A DNA stretch of 46,468 bases from Lachnospiraceae bacterium. Its GTDB lineage: Bacteria > Bacillota > Clostridia > Lachnospirales > Lachnospiraceae. Made by a program: the position numbers and the translations under genes. Position 1 is the first letter of the stretch; each line of letters opens with the position of its first letter. The stretch spans positions 1 to 46,468 of the forward strand of contig JAKSSD010000013.1 of assembly GCA_024403275.1 (NCBI GenBank), given 5' to 3'. This document shows, one piece after another, positions 24,985 through 34,100 of the stretch. The notes beneath the pieces were generated by a model, which saw only the letters and a program-made list of their open reading frames with translations, searched no databases and was not told the DNA's origin.

Positions 24985-26310
24985 ATGTCAGATGTTGCAA
25001 GAATAGAATGTAAAAGTTGTGGCGCCAGTGCGGATTTTGATGTTAAAACCCAGATGATTCATTGTGCTCATTGCGGTAAATCCTATAAGCTTTCAGAATA
25101 TAATGAATGTGAAGATATTCTTGAGAATGAGGAAGTTGAAGTCGCTGGCGATGACTTGAAAATAGAGAATTTTGAACATGACCTTAGCAAATTCAAAAAG
25201 GGAATTCATCCATGGGGAAATGCAGAAGAGGAAGGGATGTCTTTGTATTCCTGTAATGCCTGTGGCGCCGAGGTATTTGTAAGTAATGTAAGTGGTACAG
25301 CCAAGTGTCCATTCTGTGATAATAATTTGGTATTCACTGAACAGTTCACAGGAGATTTAAAACCAGATTTTATCATTCCTTTTAAGAAGAGCAAAGAGGA
25401 TGCAGTAAATGGTTATTATGATTTCCTTAAATCCAAATCAAGATATTTACCAGGTATTTTTAAGAGCCAGAATCATATAGATGAAATACAAGGAATTTAC
25501 GTTCCTTATTGGTTATTTGATGCTGATTTTGATGCAGAATACATTTACAAAGCTAAAAAGATTGAAACTTGGGAAGCCTTTATATTTGAGTTTACCAAGA
25601 CTTCATATTTGGATATCTATAGAAATGGTAATATTTCGTTTAAAAATATTCCAAGAGATGCTTCTTTAAGAATGGAAAATGATTTGTTAGATTCTATTGA
25701 ACCTTTTGATGTAAATGAAGCAGAGGATTTTTCGACTTATTATATAGCAGGATTTATGGCAGAAAGATTTGATGTCCCCGCTGAAGACTGCGTTAAGGAA
25801 GCAGTAGACAGAATGGAATCAACTATTATTTCTGAAGTTGAGAAAACTATTGGAAGTTATGATGAATTAAGAAAGCATAGGGAGAAGGTTACACTTAAGG
25901 AAGGTGAAATTAAATATGCTTTATATCCTGTATGGTATCTAAATACATCTTATAAGGATAAGCATTATTCCTTTGTAATGAATGGACAAACAGGAAAGAT
26001 GGTAAGTAATGATTTACCTAAAGATCCTTTAAAGGTAATTCTTTTTATGTGCCTGTTTTCTTTGATAGCTTTTGTTGTTTTATTAGTTTTATTAATGTGT
26101 ATTATTGGATTTTATTCAATTCCTGTTGCACTTATTGGCGCACCTATACTTGGAATAATAATAGGATTGATAGATAGTTATAATCATATGAGAACAATAG
26201 AAAAGGTTAAGGAAGCCGCTAAATATATTGAAAATAAACTTGTTTTATCAAGAAAAGAAGATAAGCTTATCAAATCTCATACTAAGATGAGAATTAAGCC
26301 AAAGGATTGA
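24985..26310 (+). CDS. TFIIB-type zinc-ribbon membrane protein
   Basis: 441 residues with two zinc ribbons in the N-terminal third: CKSCG...CAHCG (about 9-31) and CNACG...CPFCD (about 90-112). A long middle domain with conserved aromatic residues (YVPYWLFDADF) is typical of the TFIIB-type zinc-ribbon-containing family of Firmicutes. Two membrane helices near 350-395 and a basic C-terminal tail follow. The family has no proven function; it may be a membrane-associated scaffold. It follows the GNAT gene by 29 nt. Confidence 0.8.
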   Translation: MSDVARIECKSCGASADFDVKTQMIHCAHCGKSYKLSEYNECEDILENEEVEVAGDDLKIENFEHDLSKFKKGIHPWGNAEEEGMSLYSCNACGAEVFVSNVSGTAKCPFCDNNLVFTEQFTGDLKPDFIIPFKKSKEDAVNGYYDFLKSKSRYLPGIFKSQNHIDEIQGIYVPYWLFDADFDAEYIYKAKKIETWEAFIFEFTKTSYLDIYRNGNISFKNIPRDASLRMENDLLDSIEPFDVNEAEDFSTYYIAGFMAERFDVPAEDCVKEAVDRMESTIISEVEKTIGSYDELRKHREKVTLKEGEIKYALYPVWYLNTSYKDKHYSFVMNGQTGKMVSNDLPKDPLKVILFMCLFSLIAFVVLLVLLMCIIGFYSIPVALIGAPILGIIIGLIDSYNHMRTIEKVKEAAKYIENKLVLSRKEDKLIKSHTKMRIKPKD

Positions 26311-26356
26311 TGTACATTTGTACAAATTGTGATTATAGTGTTTGCTTTAAAAATAG

Positions 26357-26400
26357 AAAGGCATGTGATATAATTGATTATATCTGTGCTTTTTTATTTT
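26357..26400 (+). terminator. Imperfect terminator hairpin; also a possible -10 box
   Basis: AAAGGCA...TGCTTTT and GATATA/TATATC pair around loop ATTGAT, followed by a T-rich run. The same stretch holds TATAAT (26369-26374), which may be the -10 of the next gene, but the -35 region is weak. Confidence 0.45.
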
Positions 26401-26438
26401 GCACAAAATTAAGTCGATTATTTTAAAGGATTAAATAA

Positions 26439-27242
26439 ATGAAAGAATTGTTGAAAAACAAAAATCTAATATGGGAATTATCCAAAAATGATTTCAAGAA
26501 AAGATATGCAGGTAGTTCTTTAGGAAGAGTGTGGGCTTTTGTTCAGCCACTCGTTACAGTTGTACTTTACTATTTTGTATTTGGACTTATTTTCCCTGGT
26601 CGTGCATCACTTGCAGCCAGTGGTCTTGAAGTTCCTTATGTTGTATGGCTTACAGCAGGACTTGTTCCATGGTTTTTCTTAAATGAAGGTATTACTACCG
26701 GAGCTAATGCAATGGTTGAATATAATTATCTTGTTAAGAAGGTTGTATTTAAGGTTGGTATTTTACCTTTTATTAAAACGATTTCTGCTTCATTTATTCA
26801 TATATTCTTTGCATTAGTACTTCTCGTTATGTATTTTTGCTATGGATTTAAGCCGAGTTTTCAGATTATACAGCTTATTTATTATTCATTCTGTTTATTT
26901 ATGCTGATATTGGCTATTACTTATACAACAAGTGCTGTTACAGTATTTTTCAAGGATTTACTTCAGATTATAAATATCGCCCTTCAGATTGGAATGTGGG
27001 GTACACCTATTCTTTGGAGACTTGATGATATCTCAGAGAAATATCACACACTTAAAATGATATTTAGATTCAATCCAATATATTACGTTATTGAAGGCTA
27101 CAGACTCTCATTATTTGAGGGTACATGGGTTCACGAAAGATGGGTTGAAACACTTGTATTCTGGGGAATAGTTGCAGTTTTATTCCTTGTTGGTTCATAT
27201 GTATTTAAGAAATTACGTCCATTATTTGCGGATGTTTTATAG
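26439..27242 (+). CDS. ABC-2 permease for polysaccharide export (Wzm/TagG-like)
   Basis: 267 residues with six hydrophobic segments and the N-terminal motif WELSKNDFKKRYAGSSLGRVWAFVQPL typical of the O-antigen/teichoic acid export permeases, shortened here to its key residues KxRYxxSxLGxxWxxxxP. It forms the channel with the ATPase encoded 8 nt downstream and moves a lipid-linked glycan across the cytoplasmic membrane. Glycosyltransferase genes are not seen in the window, so the glycan is made elsewhere. Confidence 0.9.
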   Translation: MKELLKNKNLIWELSKNDFKKRYAGSSLGRVWAFVQPLVTVVLYYFVFGLIFPGRASLAASGLEVPYVVWLTAGLVPWFFLNEGITTGANAMVEYNYLVKKVVFKVGILPFIKTISASFIHIFFALVLLVMYFCYGFKPSFQIIQLIYYSFCLFMLILAITYTTSAVTVFFKDLLQIINIALQIGMWGTPILWRLDDISEKYHTLKMIFRFNPIYYVIEGYRLSLFEGTWVHERWVETLVFWGIVAVLFLVGSYVFKKLRPLFADVL

Positions 27243-27250
27243 AGGTTATT

Positions 27251-28480
27251 ATGGATAACGAATTAGCAATTGAAGTAAAGAACGTCACAAAAGTATATAG
27301 TCTTTATTCCAGACCATCTGACAGACTTATTGATACATTTCATTTGATGCCATGGAGAAAATATCCAAAAAACGAGGCATTGAAAGACGTATCATTCTCA
27401 GTTGGCAAAGGTGAGACAGTAGGTATTATCGGAACAAATGGTTCAGGTAAATCGACTATTCTTAAAATTATTACAGGAGTTTTAACTCCTACAAAGGGTA
27501 AGGCCAGTGTTGCTGGCAGAATCTCAGCTCTTCTTGAACTTGGTGCTGGATTTAATGCTGAATATACAGGTATAGAAAATGTATATTTAAATGGCACTAT
27601 GATGGGACTTAGTCGTGAAGAAATCGATAAGAAACTTCCTGAGATTCTTGAATTTGCGGATATTGGAGAATATGTTAATTCACCGGTTAAAACTTATTCA
27701 TCAGGTATGTTTGTTCGTCTTGCGTTTGCAGTGGCAATTAATATTGATCCTGAAATTCTTATCGTTGATGAGGCTTTGTCTGTAGGAGATGTATTCTTTC
27801 AGGCTAAATGTTATAGAAAATTTGAAGAGTTCAAGAAACAGGGGAAGACAATTCTTTTCGTATCTCATGATTTGAGTAGTATCTCCAAATATTGTGACAG
27901 AGTAATTCTTCTTAATAAAGGAACTAAGCTTGGAGAAGGCTCTGCCAAGGAAATGATAGATGTTTATAAGCAGGTGCTTGTCGGTCAGTATAAGGAAAAT
28001 GCTGACAATCAGGGCAAAGAAGGACTTAATCCAGAGACACTTGAATATGGTTCTAAAAAGGCAATGATTAAAGATTGTAAGATTTATGATCATACTGGCA
28101 AAAACAGCAATGCACTTATAAAAGGACAGTCTTTTAAGATTTCTGTAGATTATTCTGTTCTTGAGGATTTGGAAGCACCTATATTTGCTTTTTCTTTTAA
28201 GAATGTACAAGGAACTGAGATTACAGGTACCAATACAATGATAGAGAAGAAGATTACTGATGCGATTAAGGGTGGAACAGACCTTACAATTGATTTTGTG
28301 CAGGATATGAATCTTCAGGGTGGTGAATATCTCTTATCTTTAGGACTTACAGGATTTGAAAAGGGAGAATTTACTGTTTATCACAGATTGTATGATTGTA
28401 TAAATGTAACAGTAGTATCAGATAAGGATTCAGTAGGATATTATGATATGAATTCTGAAATAAATATTACCTGGAAGTGA
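27251..28480 (+). CDS. ABC exporter ATPase with C-terminal carbohydrate-binding domain (Wzt-like)
   Basis: 409 residues. NBD at about 1-245 with Walker A GTNGSGKST, signature YSSGM, Walker B ILIVDEALSVGD and H-loop VSHD. The C-terminal 150 residues (from about 265) form a beta-rich domain matching the Wzt_C fold (FKISVDYSV, GEYLLSLGL, YDCINVTV). In Wzt from E. coli O9a this domain recognises the modified end of the glycan before export. It pairs with the permease and precedes a methyltransferase-kinase, which fits that recognition model. Confidence 0.92.
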   Translation: MDNELAIEVKNVTKVYSLYSRPSDRLIDTFHLMPWRKYPKNEALKDVSFSVGKGETVGIIGTNGSGKSTILKIITGVLTPTKGKASVAGRISALLELGAGFNAEYTGIENVYLNGTMMGLSREEIDKKLPEILEFADIGEYVNSPVKTYSSGMFVRLAFAVAINIDPEILIVDEALSVGDVFFQAKCYRKFEEFKKQGKTILFVSHDLSSISKYCDRVILLNKGTKLGEGSAKEMIDVYKQVLVGQYKENADNQGKEGLNPETLEYGSKKAMIKDCKIYDHTGKNSNALIKGQSFKISVDYSVLEDLEAPIFAFSFKNVQGTEITGTNTMIEKKITDAIKGGTDLTIDFVQDMNLQGGEYLLSLGLTGFEKGEFTVYHRLYDCINVTVVSDKDSVGYYDMNSEINITWK

Positions 28481-28564
28481 AGTTTACATAATTAAACTCG
28501 GTTAACATAAAATATAAATTGCTTATAGCATATAATATATTTGTCAGGATAAAAGGGGAATATC

Positions 28565-29473
28565 GTGAAACGAAGATTTAGCCATGTATTAATTGGAATA
28601 TTAATAATTGCTATATTTACTACATATCCATTAATAGTTAAGGCCGATATGGGACCAAAACCATTAATCACTATTAATTTTGAGAATTTTTCAGAAGATG
28701 TAATTTATGTGGCTTTTTATTCACAGAATAATCTTGTATCACCGGTAAAAACAGGAGATACCAATCAGGTTCCAGTGGATATACAAGAAAAATTTGCGGG
28801 TTATACAGATTCCAATAATTTTGGATATTGTGAAGAAATATGGATAGTTACCAAGGAAAAAAGTCGTCTTTTTTACTCTTATATGACTCCAAATGTATTT
28901 AAGATAGTGGTTTATTATCCTCAGGCAGATAAGTTTTATGAGAGTGACATTAATAATAAATACGCTTATTTAGCTAGTTATAAGGCAGATCTTGCTAAGG
29001 TTGAATATCATAATATTAGATTAGATTATCATATTAAGACATTTTCAGAATCATTCTTTAAGGATGGCCTTGTTGTTAATATGATTCTTACTCTTATTAT
29101 TGAACTTGGAATTGCATTTTTATTTAATATAAGAGCTAAAAAGGATATTGGAATTATTATTTTAACTAATATTTTCACTCAGCTATTACTTGATTTTAGA
29201 ATTTATCAGATTAATAAAACTTCAGGCGGACCTGCTGTACTGGTAGCCTTTATAGTTATGGAGATAATTATCTTTGCTATAGAGATTGTTATATATGAGA
29301 TTTTCATTTCTGATTCTTTTACCAAGGTTAAACTTGAAGATGGAAAAGAGAATATTTATGAAGCAAAGACAAATCGTGTAAAGCCAGTTTTATATGCATT
29401 AGCAGCTAATTTTGCATCATTAGTTATTGGTTTTATAGTAGGCATTATATTCGATTTGCTTAAGTCTATATAA
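28565..29473 (+). CDS. Unknown secreted/membrane protein of the export cluster
   Basis: 302 residues from GTG28565 (SD AAGGGGAA). A Sec-type signal segment (about 8-27) is followed by an extracytoplasmic domain of about 140 residues rich in Tyr and Phe, then four membrane helices (about 170-190, 195-215, 220-245, 275-298). No family is recognised. It sits between the ABC exporter and the methyltransferase-kinase; TATAAT at 28531-28536 may be a -10 box for it, so it could start a second transcript. Confidence 0.65.
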   Translation: MKRRFSHVLIGILIIAIFTTYPLIVKADMGPKPLITINFENFSEDVIYVAFYSQNNLVSPVKTGDTNQVPVDIQEKFAGYTDSNNFGYCEEIWIVTKEKSRLFYSYMTPNVFKIVVYYPQADKFYESDINNKYAYLASYKADLAKVEYHNIRLDYHIKTFSESFFKDGLVVNMILTLIIELGIAFLFNIRAKKDIGIIILTNIFTQLLLDFRIYQINKTSGGPAVLVAFIVMEIIIFAIEIVIYEIFISDSFTKVKLEDGKENIYEAKTNRVKPVLYALAANFASLVIGFIVGIIFDLLKSI

Positions 29474-29486
29474 TAAGGATTAATTT

Positions 29487-31466
29487 ATGGATAATTCATT
29501 ACAAATTGGAAAAGTTAATATTGATTTATCTAAATACTCTGGTCAGGATTTCTATTCAGAAGGCGAGATTGAAGATAAGCTTCTTGAGGTGGCCGAAACG
29601 GTTGACAGAAGTGAATTTAGAAAGATTATCGAGAATAATACTTCATGGCCATATTTATATCATTTTTCCAAGGTGAGAGAGAATATTGTATCATGGCTTC
29701 CAATTAAACCTTCCGATAAGGTTCTTGAGGTTGGAGCTGGTATGGGTGCTGTAACTAATGCACTTTGCCAGAAGGCCGGAAGCGTTACAAGTGTTGATTT
29801 ATCTCTTAAGAGAAGTAAGGTTAATGCCAATCGCAATAAGGATATGGATAATCTAACAATTAAGGTTGGTAATTTCACTGATATTGAAGAAGAGCTTGAT
29901 AAGTACGACTGGATTATGCTTATTGGTGTATTTGAATATGCTATTTCATATATGGGTACAGACAATCCATTCGAAGATTTCCTTAAGATTTTAATGAAGC
30001 ATCTTAAGCCAGAGGGAAGACTTGTTATTGCTATTGAAAACAGGCTTGGAATGAAATATTTTGCTGGTTGCAAGGAAGATCATACCTGTGGTTTCTTTGA
30101 TGGAATTGAGAATTATCATAAGGGAGGACAGGTTCGAACTTTCTCTAGAGCTGGTCTTGAAAAAATATTCAAAAAGGTTGACATAACTAATTATCATTTT
30201 TATTACCCTTATCCAGATTATAAGCTTCCAAATACTATTTTCTCTGATAAGAGACTTCCTTTAATGGGAGAGCTTAGAGATAATTTGAGAAATTTTGACC
30301 AGGACAGAATAGTATTATTTGATGAAACTAATGCTTATGATGGAATGATTGAAGAGGGCTTATTTGCAACCTTTTCTAACTCCTATGAGGTTGTTATTGG
30401 ACCTGATGTTGAGCCTGAATATGCTAAATATTCAATGGATAGAGATGATAAGTATTGCATTTCAACAATAATTAGCAATATAGATGGCAAAAGGATAGTA
30501 AGAAAAGCAGCTGTTTCTAAAGAAGGGGCAGAGCATATCAAAAATATAAATAAAGCTCATCATGAATTAAACGAAAGATTTCATTTCTCTGAGCTTAGTA
30601 TTAATAAAGTCCTTGAATATGATGAAGAAAATGCTTATATAGATTTTGAATATATTGAAGGCGATACTTTAGAGAAGCTTTTGGATGAAAAGGTTCGAAA
30701 CAAGGATAAAGAAGGCTTTATTGCTTTGTTTGAGAAGTTTAAGTCTCTGGTTCATTATAATGATGATTATCCAGTTTATGATAGTGATATGATTTTCTCG
30801 AATATTATTGTTAAGGACGAAGAGTGGACTCTTATTGATTATGAATGGACTAATTTTACTAAGGGCTCTGCACATGAAATAGTTTATCGTGCGATTAATA
30901 ATTATCTTTTACCTGGAAATGAAAGAATGATTATTAAAGAATGGGTTGATGCAGAGAATGAATTTGATGAGAATTTGTTCCAGCAAAGAATAATAGGCAA
31001 TAACAAAGTTATGTCAACTATTCGACACGAGATTGGTAAGGGCGTATATAGTCTTGATTATATTACGGACAGAGTAGCTGGTCTTAATATGAGAGTTCAG
31101 ATATACGAAGATTTCGGTAATGGCTTTAGTGAGGAGAATTCTTATTTTACTGAATATAAGAAGAATGGACCTAATGTATGCGTTGAAGCCAAATGCAAAG
31201 AGAATCTGAAGGCTCTAAGAATTGATCCGGGTGATAAACCTGCAAGAATTTATGTAAACCAAGTGACACTGAATGATATTATTATTACGGATAAGGTTAT
31301 AGGTTCACTTAAGAATGGATGTGTTAATCCTAAAAATGTTATTCAAAAAGATAATGTGATTGTTTATAAGAAAGCAGATCCACATTTTAAGATTAATCTT
31401 AAAGGCATGTCTTTGAAAAAGGATGACATTTTAAAGATTGATATGAGAGTAGAGTATATTTATTAG
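29487..31466 (+). CDS. Bifunctional methyltransferase-kinase-like protein
   Basis: 659 residues. N-terminal class I SAM methyltransferase with motif I VLEVGAGMGAVT (79-90) and the acidic end of strand 2 SVDLS. From about 330 a protein-kinase-like (aminoglycoside phosphotransferase type) region: YIEGDTLEKL hinge, DSDMIFSNIIV with catalytic Asp/Asn around 432-438, and the metal-binding LIDYEW near 452. A C-terminal beta domain of about 140 residues closes the protein. A methyltransferase joined to a kinase beside Wzm/Wzt matches WbdD, which caps O9a chains with phosphate and methyl; the long coiled-coil ruler of WbdD is not evident. It lies 13 nt after the unknown gene. Confidence 0.75.
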   Translation: MDNSLQIGKVNIDLSKYSGQDFYSEGEIEDKLLEVAETVDRSEFRKIIENNTSWPYLYHFSKVRENIVSWLPIKPSDKVLEVGAGMGAVTNALCQKAGSVTSVDLSLKRSKVNANRNKDMDNLTIKVGNFTDIEEELDKYDWIMLIGVFEYAISYMGTDNPFEDFLKILMKHLKPEGRLVIAIENRLGMKYFAGCKEDHTCGFFDGIENYHKGGQVRTFSRAGLEKIFKKVDITNYHFYYPYPDYKLPNTIFSDKRLPLMGELRDNLRNFDQDRIVLFDETNAYDGMIEEGLFATFSNSYEVVIGPDVEPEYAKYSMDRDDKYCISTIISNIDGKRIVRKAAVSKEGAEHIKNINKAHHELNERFHFSELSINKVLEYDEENAYIDFEYIEGDTLEKLLDEKVRNKDKEGFIALFEKFKSLVHYNDDYPVYDSDMIFSNIIVKDEEWTLIDYEWTNFTKGSAHEIVYRAINNYLLPGNERMIIKEWVDAENEFDENLFQQRIIGNNKVMSTIRHEIGKGVYSLDYITDRVAGLNMRVQIYEDFGNGFSEENSYFTEYKKNGPNVCVEAKCKENLKALRIDPGDKPARIYVNQVTLNDIIITDKVIGSLKNGCVNPKNVIQKDNVIVYKKADPHFKINLKGMSLKKDDILKIDMRVEYIY

Positions 31467-31492
31467 CTTAGATTTTAAGGATTAGTGGTTAA

Positions 31493-32518
31493 ATGATAAT
31501 TGTAAGTATTATTCAATTGATTTTGTTTTTACTACTTATACCTTTTGCACTGGGTATTTCGGTAACAAGATTTTTTGATTCTAAATATAATACAATAGGA
31601 AATATTTTGGTATGCGGATTCACCTGTGAATTAGCTCTTTTTCAATTACTTTTCGTAAGCTTTTATTTCCTTGGATTTCAATTCCTGCCACTTGTTATTG
31701 TATATTCTGTAATAGTGACCATACTTGCGATTGCTTCATTTATATGGAGTCGTAAATACTATAAAAAATTAACATTTCCTATTATTGATATGGGATTCAT
31801 AACATTTATTGTAATTACAGTATTTATGCTTACTATGAGGAATCTTCAGGGCGTAAATGATGGCGATGATGCCTTTGTTCTTGGAAATGCTTTAGTAACT
31901 CTTAATTCGGGACTATTTTACAAAATAGATTATTATACTGGATTTACAATCAATTCTTATACAAGACACTTACTTGCATCAAGTCCAATTTTTATTGCAT
32001 ATCTTGCCAAGGTGTCATTTATTCATCCTACAATTCTGGCTCATAGAGTTCTTGGATGTTTCTATATTATTCTTCATAATATGATTATTTATAATATTGC
32101 CTGCATTCTTTTTTCTGAGAGAAAGAAGAGTCAGTATAGAGGCTTATTCGCTGCAATGGTTGCCTTTATTGCCATGTGGGATTTCCATTCTATGATGACA
32201 GATTCTACATTTATGTTAACCAGAACCTGGCAAGGCAAGGCAATGTTTGCTGAGATAGCTGTACCTCTTGCATTTCTTTTATATTTGATTATAGGAAATG
32301 AAAAGAAGTTAAAAATTAGCTATATTGTCTTTATTGCTATATTATGCATTAGCACAGTTGCAATGACTCCTGGTGCTATCTATATGTTTTCTCTTCTTAT
32401 TGGATTGCTTAGTATAATAATGCTTATAGTTAAGAAGAAACCATATTATGTAACCCTATTTTTATCTTTAATACCTATGATATGCTTCGGTATTATTTAT
32501 ATTTTAAAGTGCAGGTGA
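31493..32518 (+). CDS. Polytopic membrane protein, DUF6077-like, N-terminal part
   Basis: 341 residues with about nine hydrophobic helices and a conserved loop NDGDDAFVLG between helices 4 and 5. It ends at TGA 32516, four bases before the next gene, whose protein continues the helix pattern and adds a soluble C-terminal domain. Taken together the two are 613 residues, the size expected for one DUF6077-type protein. It is therefore either a natural two-gene split or a frameshifted single gene. The acidic NDGDD loop recalls GT-C glycosyltransferases, but this is a weak hint. Confidence 0.6.
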   Translation: MIIVSIIQLILFLLLIPFALGISVTRFFDSKYNTIGNILVCGFTCELALFQLLFVSFYFLGFQFLPLVIVYSVIVTILAIASFIWSRKYYKKLTFPIIDMGFITFIVITVFMLTMRNLQGVNDGDDAFVLGNALVTLNSGLFYKIDYYTGFTINSYTRHLLASSPIFIAYLAKVSFIHPTILAHRVLGCFYIILHNMIIYNIACILFSERKKSQYRGLFAAMVAFIAMWDFHSMMTDSTFMLTRTWQGKAMFAEIAVPLAFLLYLIIGNEKKLKISYIVFIAILCISTVAMTPGAIYMFSLLIGLLSIIMLIVKKKPYYVTLFLSLIPMICFGIIYILKCR

Positions 32519-32522
32519 TGAT

Positions 32523-33341
32523 ATGATAGAATTGTTATGTAAACCATTTGAAATAATTAAATCATATTCAGGAAACTGTACTTTCCTTTTATTATTTGTT
32601 GCAAGCCTTTTTGTAATATGTATTTTTGAAAAGGATAAGGTTAAGAAGAGTATTGTAGCTTATTCATCTATTGCTTTGTTATTACTATTTCTTCTTCCAG
32701 CTATGCCTTTTGTATTTATTAATAAATTACATGAGGGGGATACATATTACAGATTCTTATGGCTTCTTCCAATGGGAATAGTATCTTCTTATGCAATATT
32801 TATAGTTATATCTAAAATGAAGGCTTTGGCATTTAAGCTTATAAGCTTCATTATTGTATTAGTATGCATAATTATTGGTGGTGTATATATGTACGAATCA
32901 CCAACCTTTTATAAGGCAGAAAATCTCTATGAGCTTCCACAATGTGTTATTGATATGTGTGATGAAATGACTATCTATGAGGATAGAGAGTATGAAGCTG
33001 TATTTCCTGATGAAATTCTTCAGTATCCAAGATTATATTCTCCATATATATCTATGCCTTATGGTTTTGAGACACTTCAGTTTGGAACAGGTCATAATTC
33101 TGCAATTCATGATGAAATGGTTAAAGATGATATTGATGTTGAAAAGCTTACCAATTTGTGTGAACAGGCCAATATTCATTATATTGTATTAAACCAGAAC
33201 AGAAGATTAGATGCTAATATGGACGATTACCATTATGTATATATAGGAAGCTATGGAGATTATAATCTCTATAAGAGTACAGAAATGTTTTTTGGTGAAT
33301 GGAAAGATTTTGAGGAGTGGAAGAACAGTAAAAATGAGTAA
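32523..33341 (+). CDS. Membrane protein, probable C-terminal part of the split gene
   Basis: 272 residues with four helices (about 20-37, 43-68, 82-100, 105-125) and a soluble C-terminal domain of about 140 residues that ends in an aromatic-rich stretch (YIGSYGDYNLYKS). The start at 32523 comes four bases after the previous stop; AGGTGAT may serve as SD. The protein has no signal peptide of its own and opens in the middle of a membrane domain, which favours a broken gene. It overlaps the next gene by 8 nt. Confidence 0.6.
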   Translation: MIELLCKPFEIIKSYSGNCTFLLLFVASLFVICIFEKDKVKKSIVAYSSIALLLLFLLPAMPFVFINKLHEGDTYYRFLWLLPMGIVSSYAIFIVISKMKALAFKLISFIIVLVCIIIGGVYMYESPTFYKAENLYELPQCVIDMCDEMTIYEDREYEAVFPDEILQYPRLYSPYISMPYGFETLQFGTGHNSAIHDEMVKDDIDVEKLTNLCEQANIHYIVLNQNRRLDANMDDYHYVYIGSYGDYNLYKSTEMFFGEWKDFEEWKNSKNE

Positions 33342-34065
33342 TAAAACTGTTATAAGTACTAATCTTATAAATGGTAAACCTCTGGTTATTGTGGAAGATA
33401 TTATATCCAAATTAACTCATGTTTCTCAAAAAACTTCTGATAAACATTATGAAGAGAATCTGATTCCATGGAAAAATTACTTAGAGTCCATGAAGTCTCC
33501 ATATATTGAAAGACAGCATGATCTTACAATTCTTAAATTCGGTTCTTATAAAAAATTATTCCATAAATTATTATCCTGGAAGGGCGAAATTACAGCTTCG
33601 GGATGCTCTTGCGAAGTAATTGCGGCTTATAATGCCCTTGTTTTTCTTGAAAATGCCCATAAAAATGAAAATAGCTTTCCAAAACTCTTGAATTATTTTG
33701 AAAAGAGGAATACTATTCTTAAAGGTTATTTCGGTACATCTATTGTTGGCCTTATTAAATATTTCAACCAAGGCGAGTATGAAGATACTTATCTTTATGG
33801 AAGAAAGATTAACGAAGAGGCATTAACACAGATTCAGGAAAATTATTCAGTTTATATATTTATGTCATATAACAATTCAGAAAATATTGTAGATATGATT
33901 CATACGATGTGCATTACTAGAAGTGAGGAAGGTTTCTTCATACATAATTCGTATGGCAAGCCAATTTTTTATAATTCACTTTATGAAGCAGTCGTTAAAT
34001 ATAATGAATATGGAGAAAGTCATTCAAGGCCCATAGCGGTCATTGGGATAAGAAGCAGAAAATAA
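33334..34065 (+). CDS. C39/papain-like cysteine protease-fold protein
   Basis: 243 residues from ATG33334. The core has ASGCSCEVIAAYNAL, where a Cys followed by Glu and a hydrophobic helix resembles the catalytic Cys of C39/papain-like peptidases, then GYFGTSIVGLIKYF, and a later His-Asn (FIHNSYG) that could complete the catalytic pair. No signal peptide is seen, so it would be cytoplasmic. The first gene of the SulP pair starts 35 nt after its stop. The role may be processing, or a non-catalytic use of the fold; assignment by motif only. Confidence 0.5.
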   Translation: MSNKTVISTNLINGKPLVIVEDIISKLTHVSQKTSDKHYEENLIPWKNYLESMKSPYIERQHDLTILKFGSYKKLFHKLLSWKGEITASGCSCEVIAAYNALVFLENAHKNENSFPKLLNYFEKRNTILKGYFGTSIVGLIKYFNQGEYEDTYLYGRKINEEALTQIQENYSVYIFMSYNNSENIVDMIHTMCITRSEEGFFIHNSYGKPIFYNSLYEAVVKYNEYGESHSRPIAVIGIRSRK

Positions 34066-34100
34066 TTCTTTCATTCTCGGGGGGCGAGATAGGAGATTAT

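Noticed and set aside
27701-28210. 169-residue frame on the minus strand inside the Wzt-like gene
   Set aside because: Antisense shadow of a well-supported gene, with no SD.
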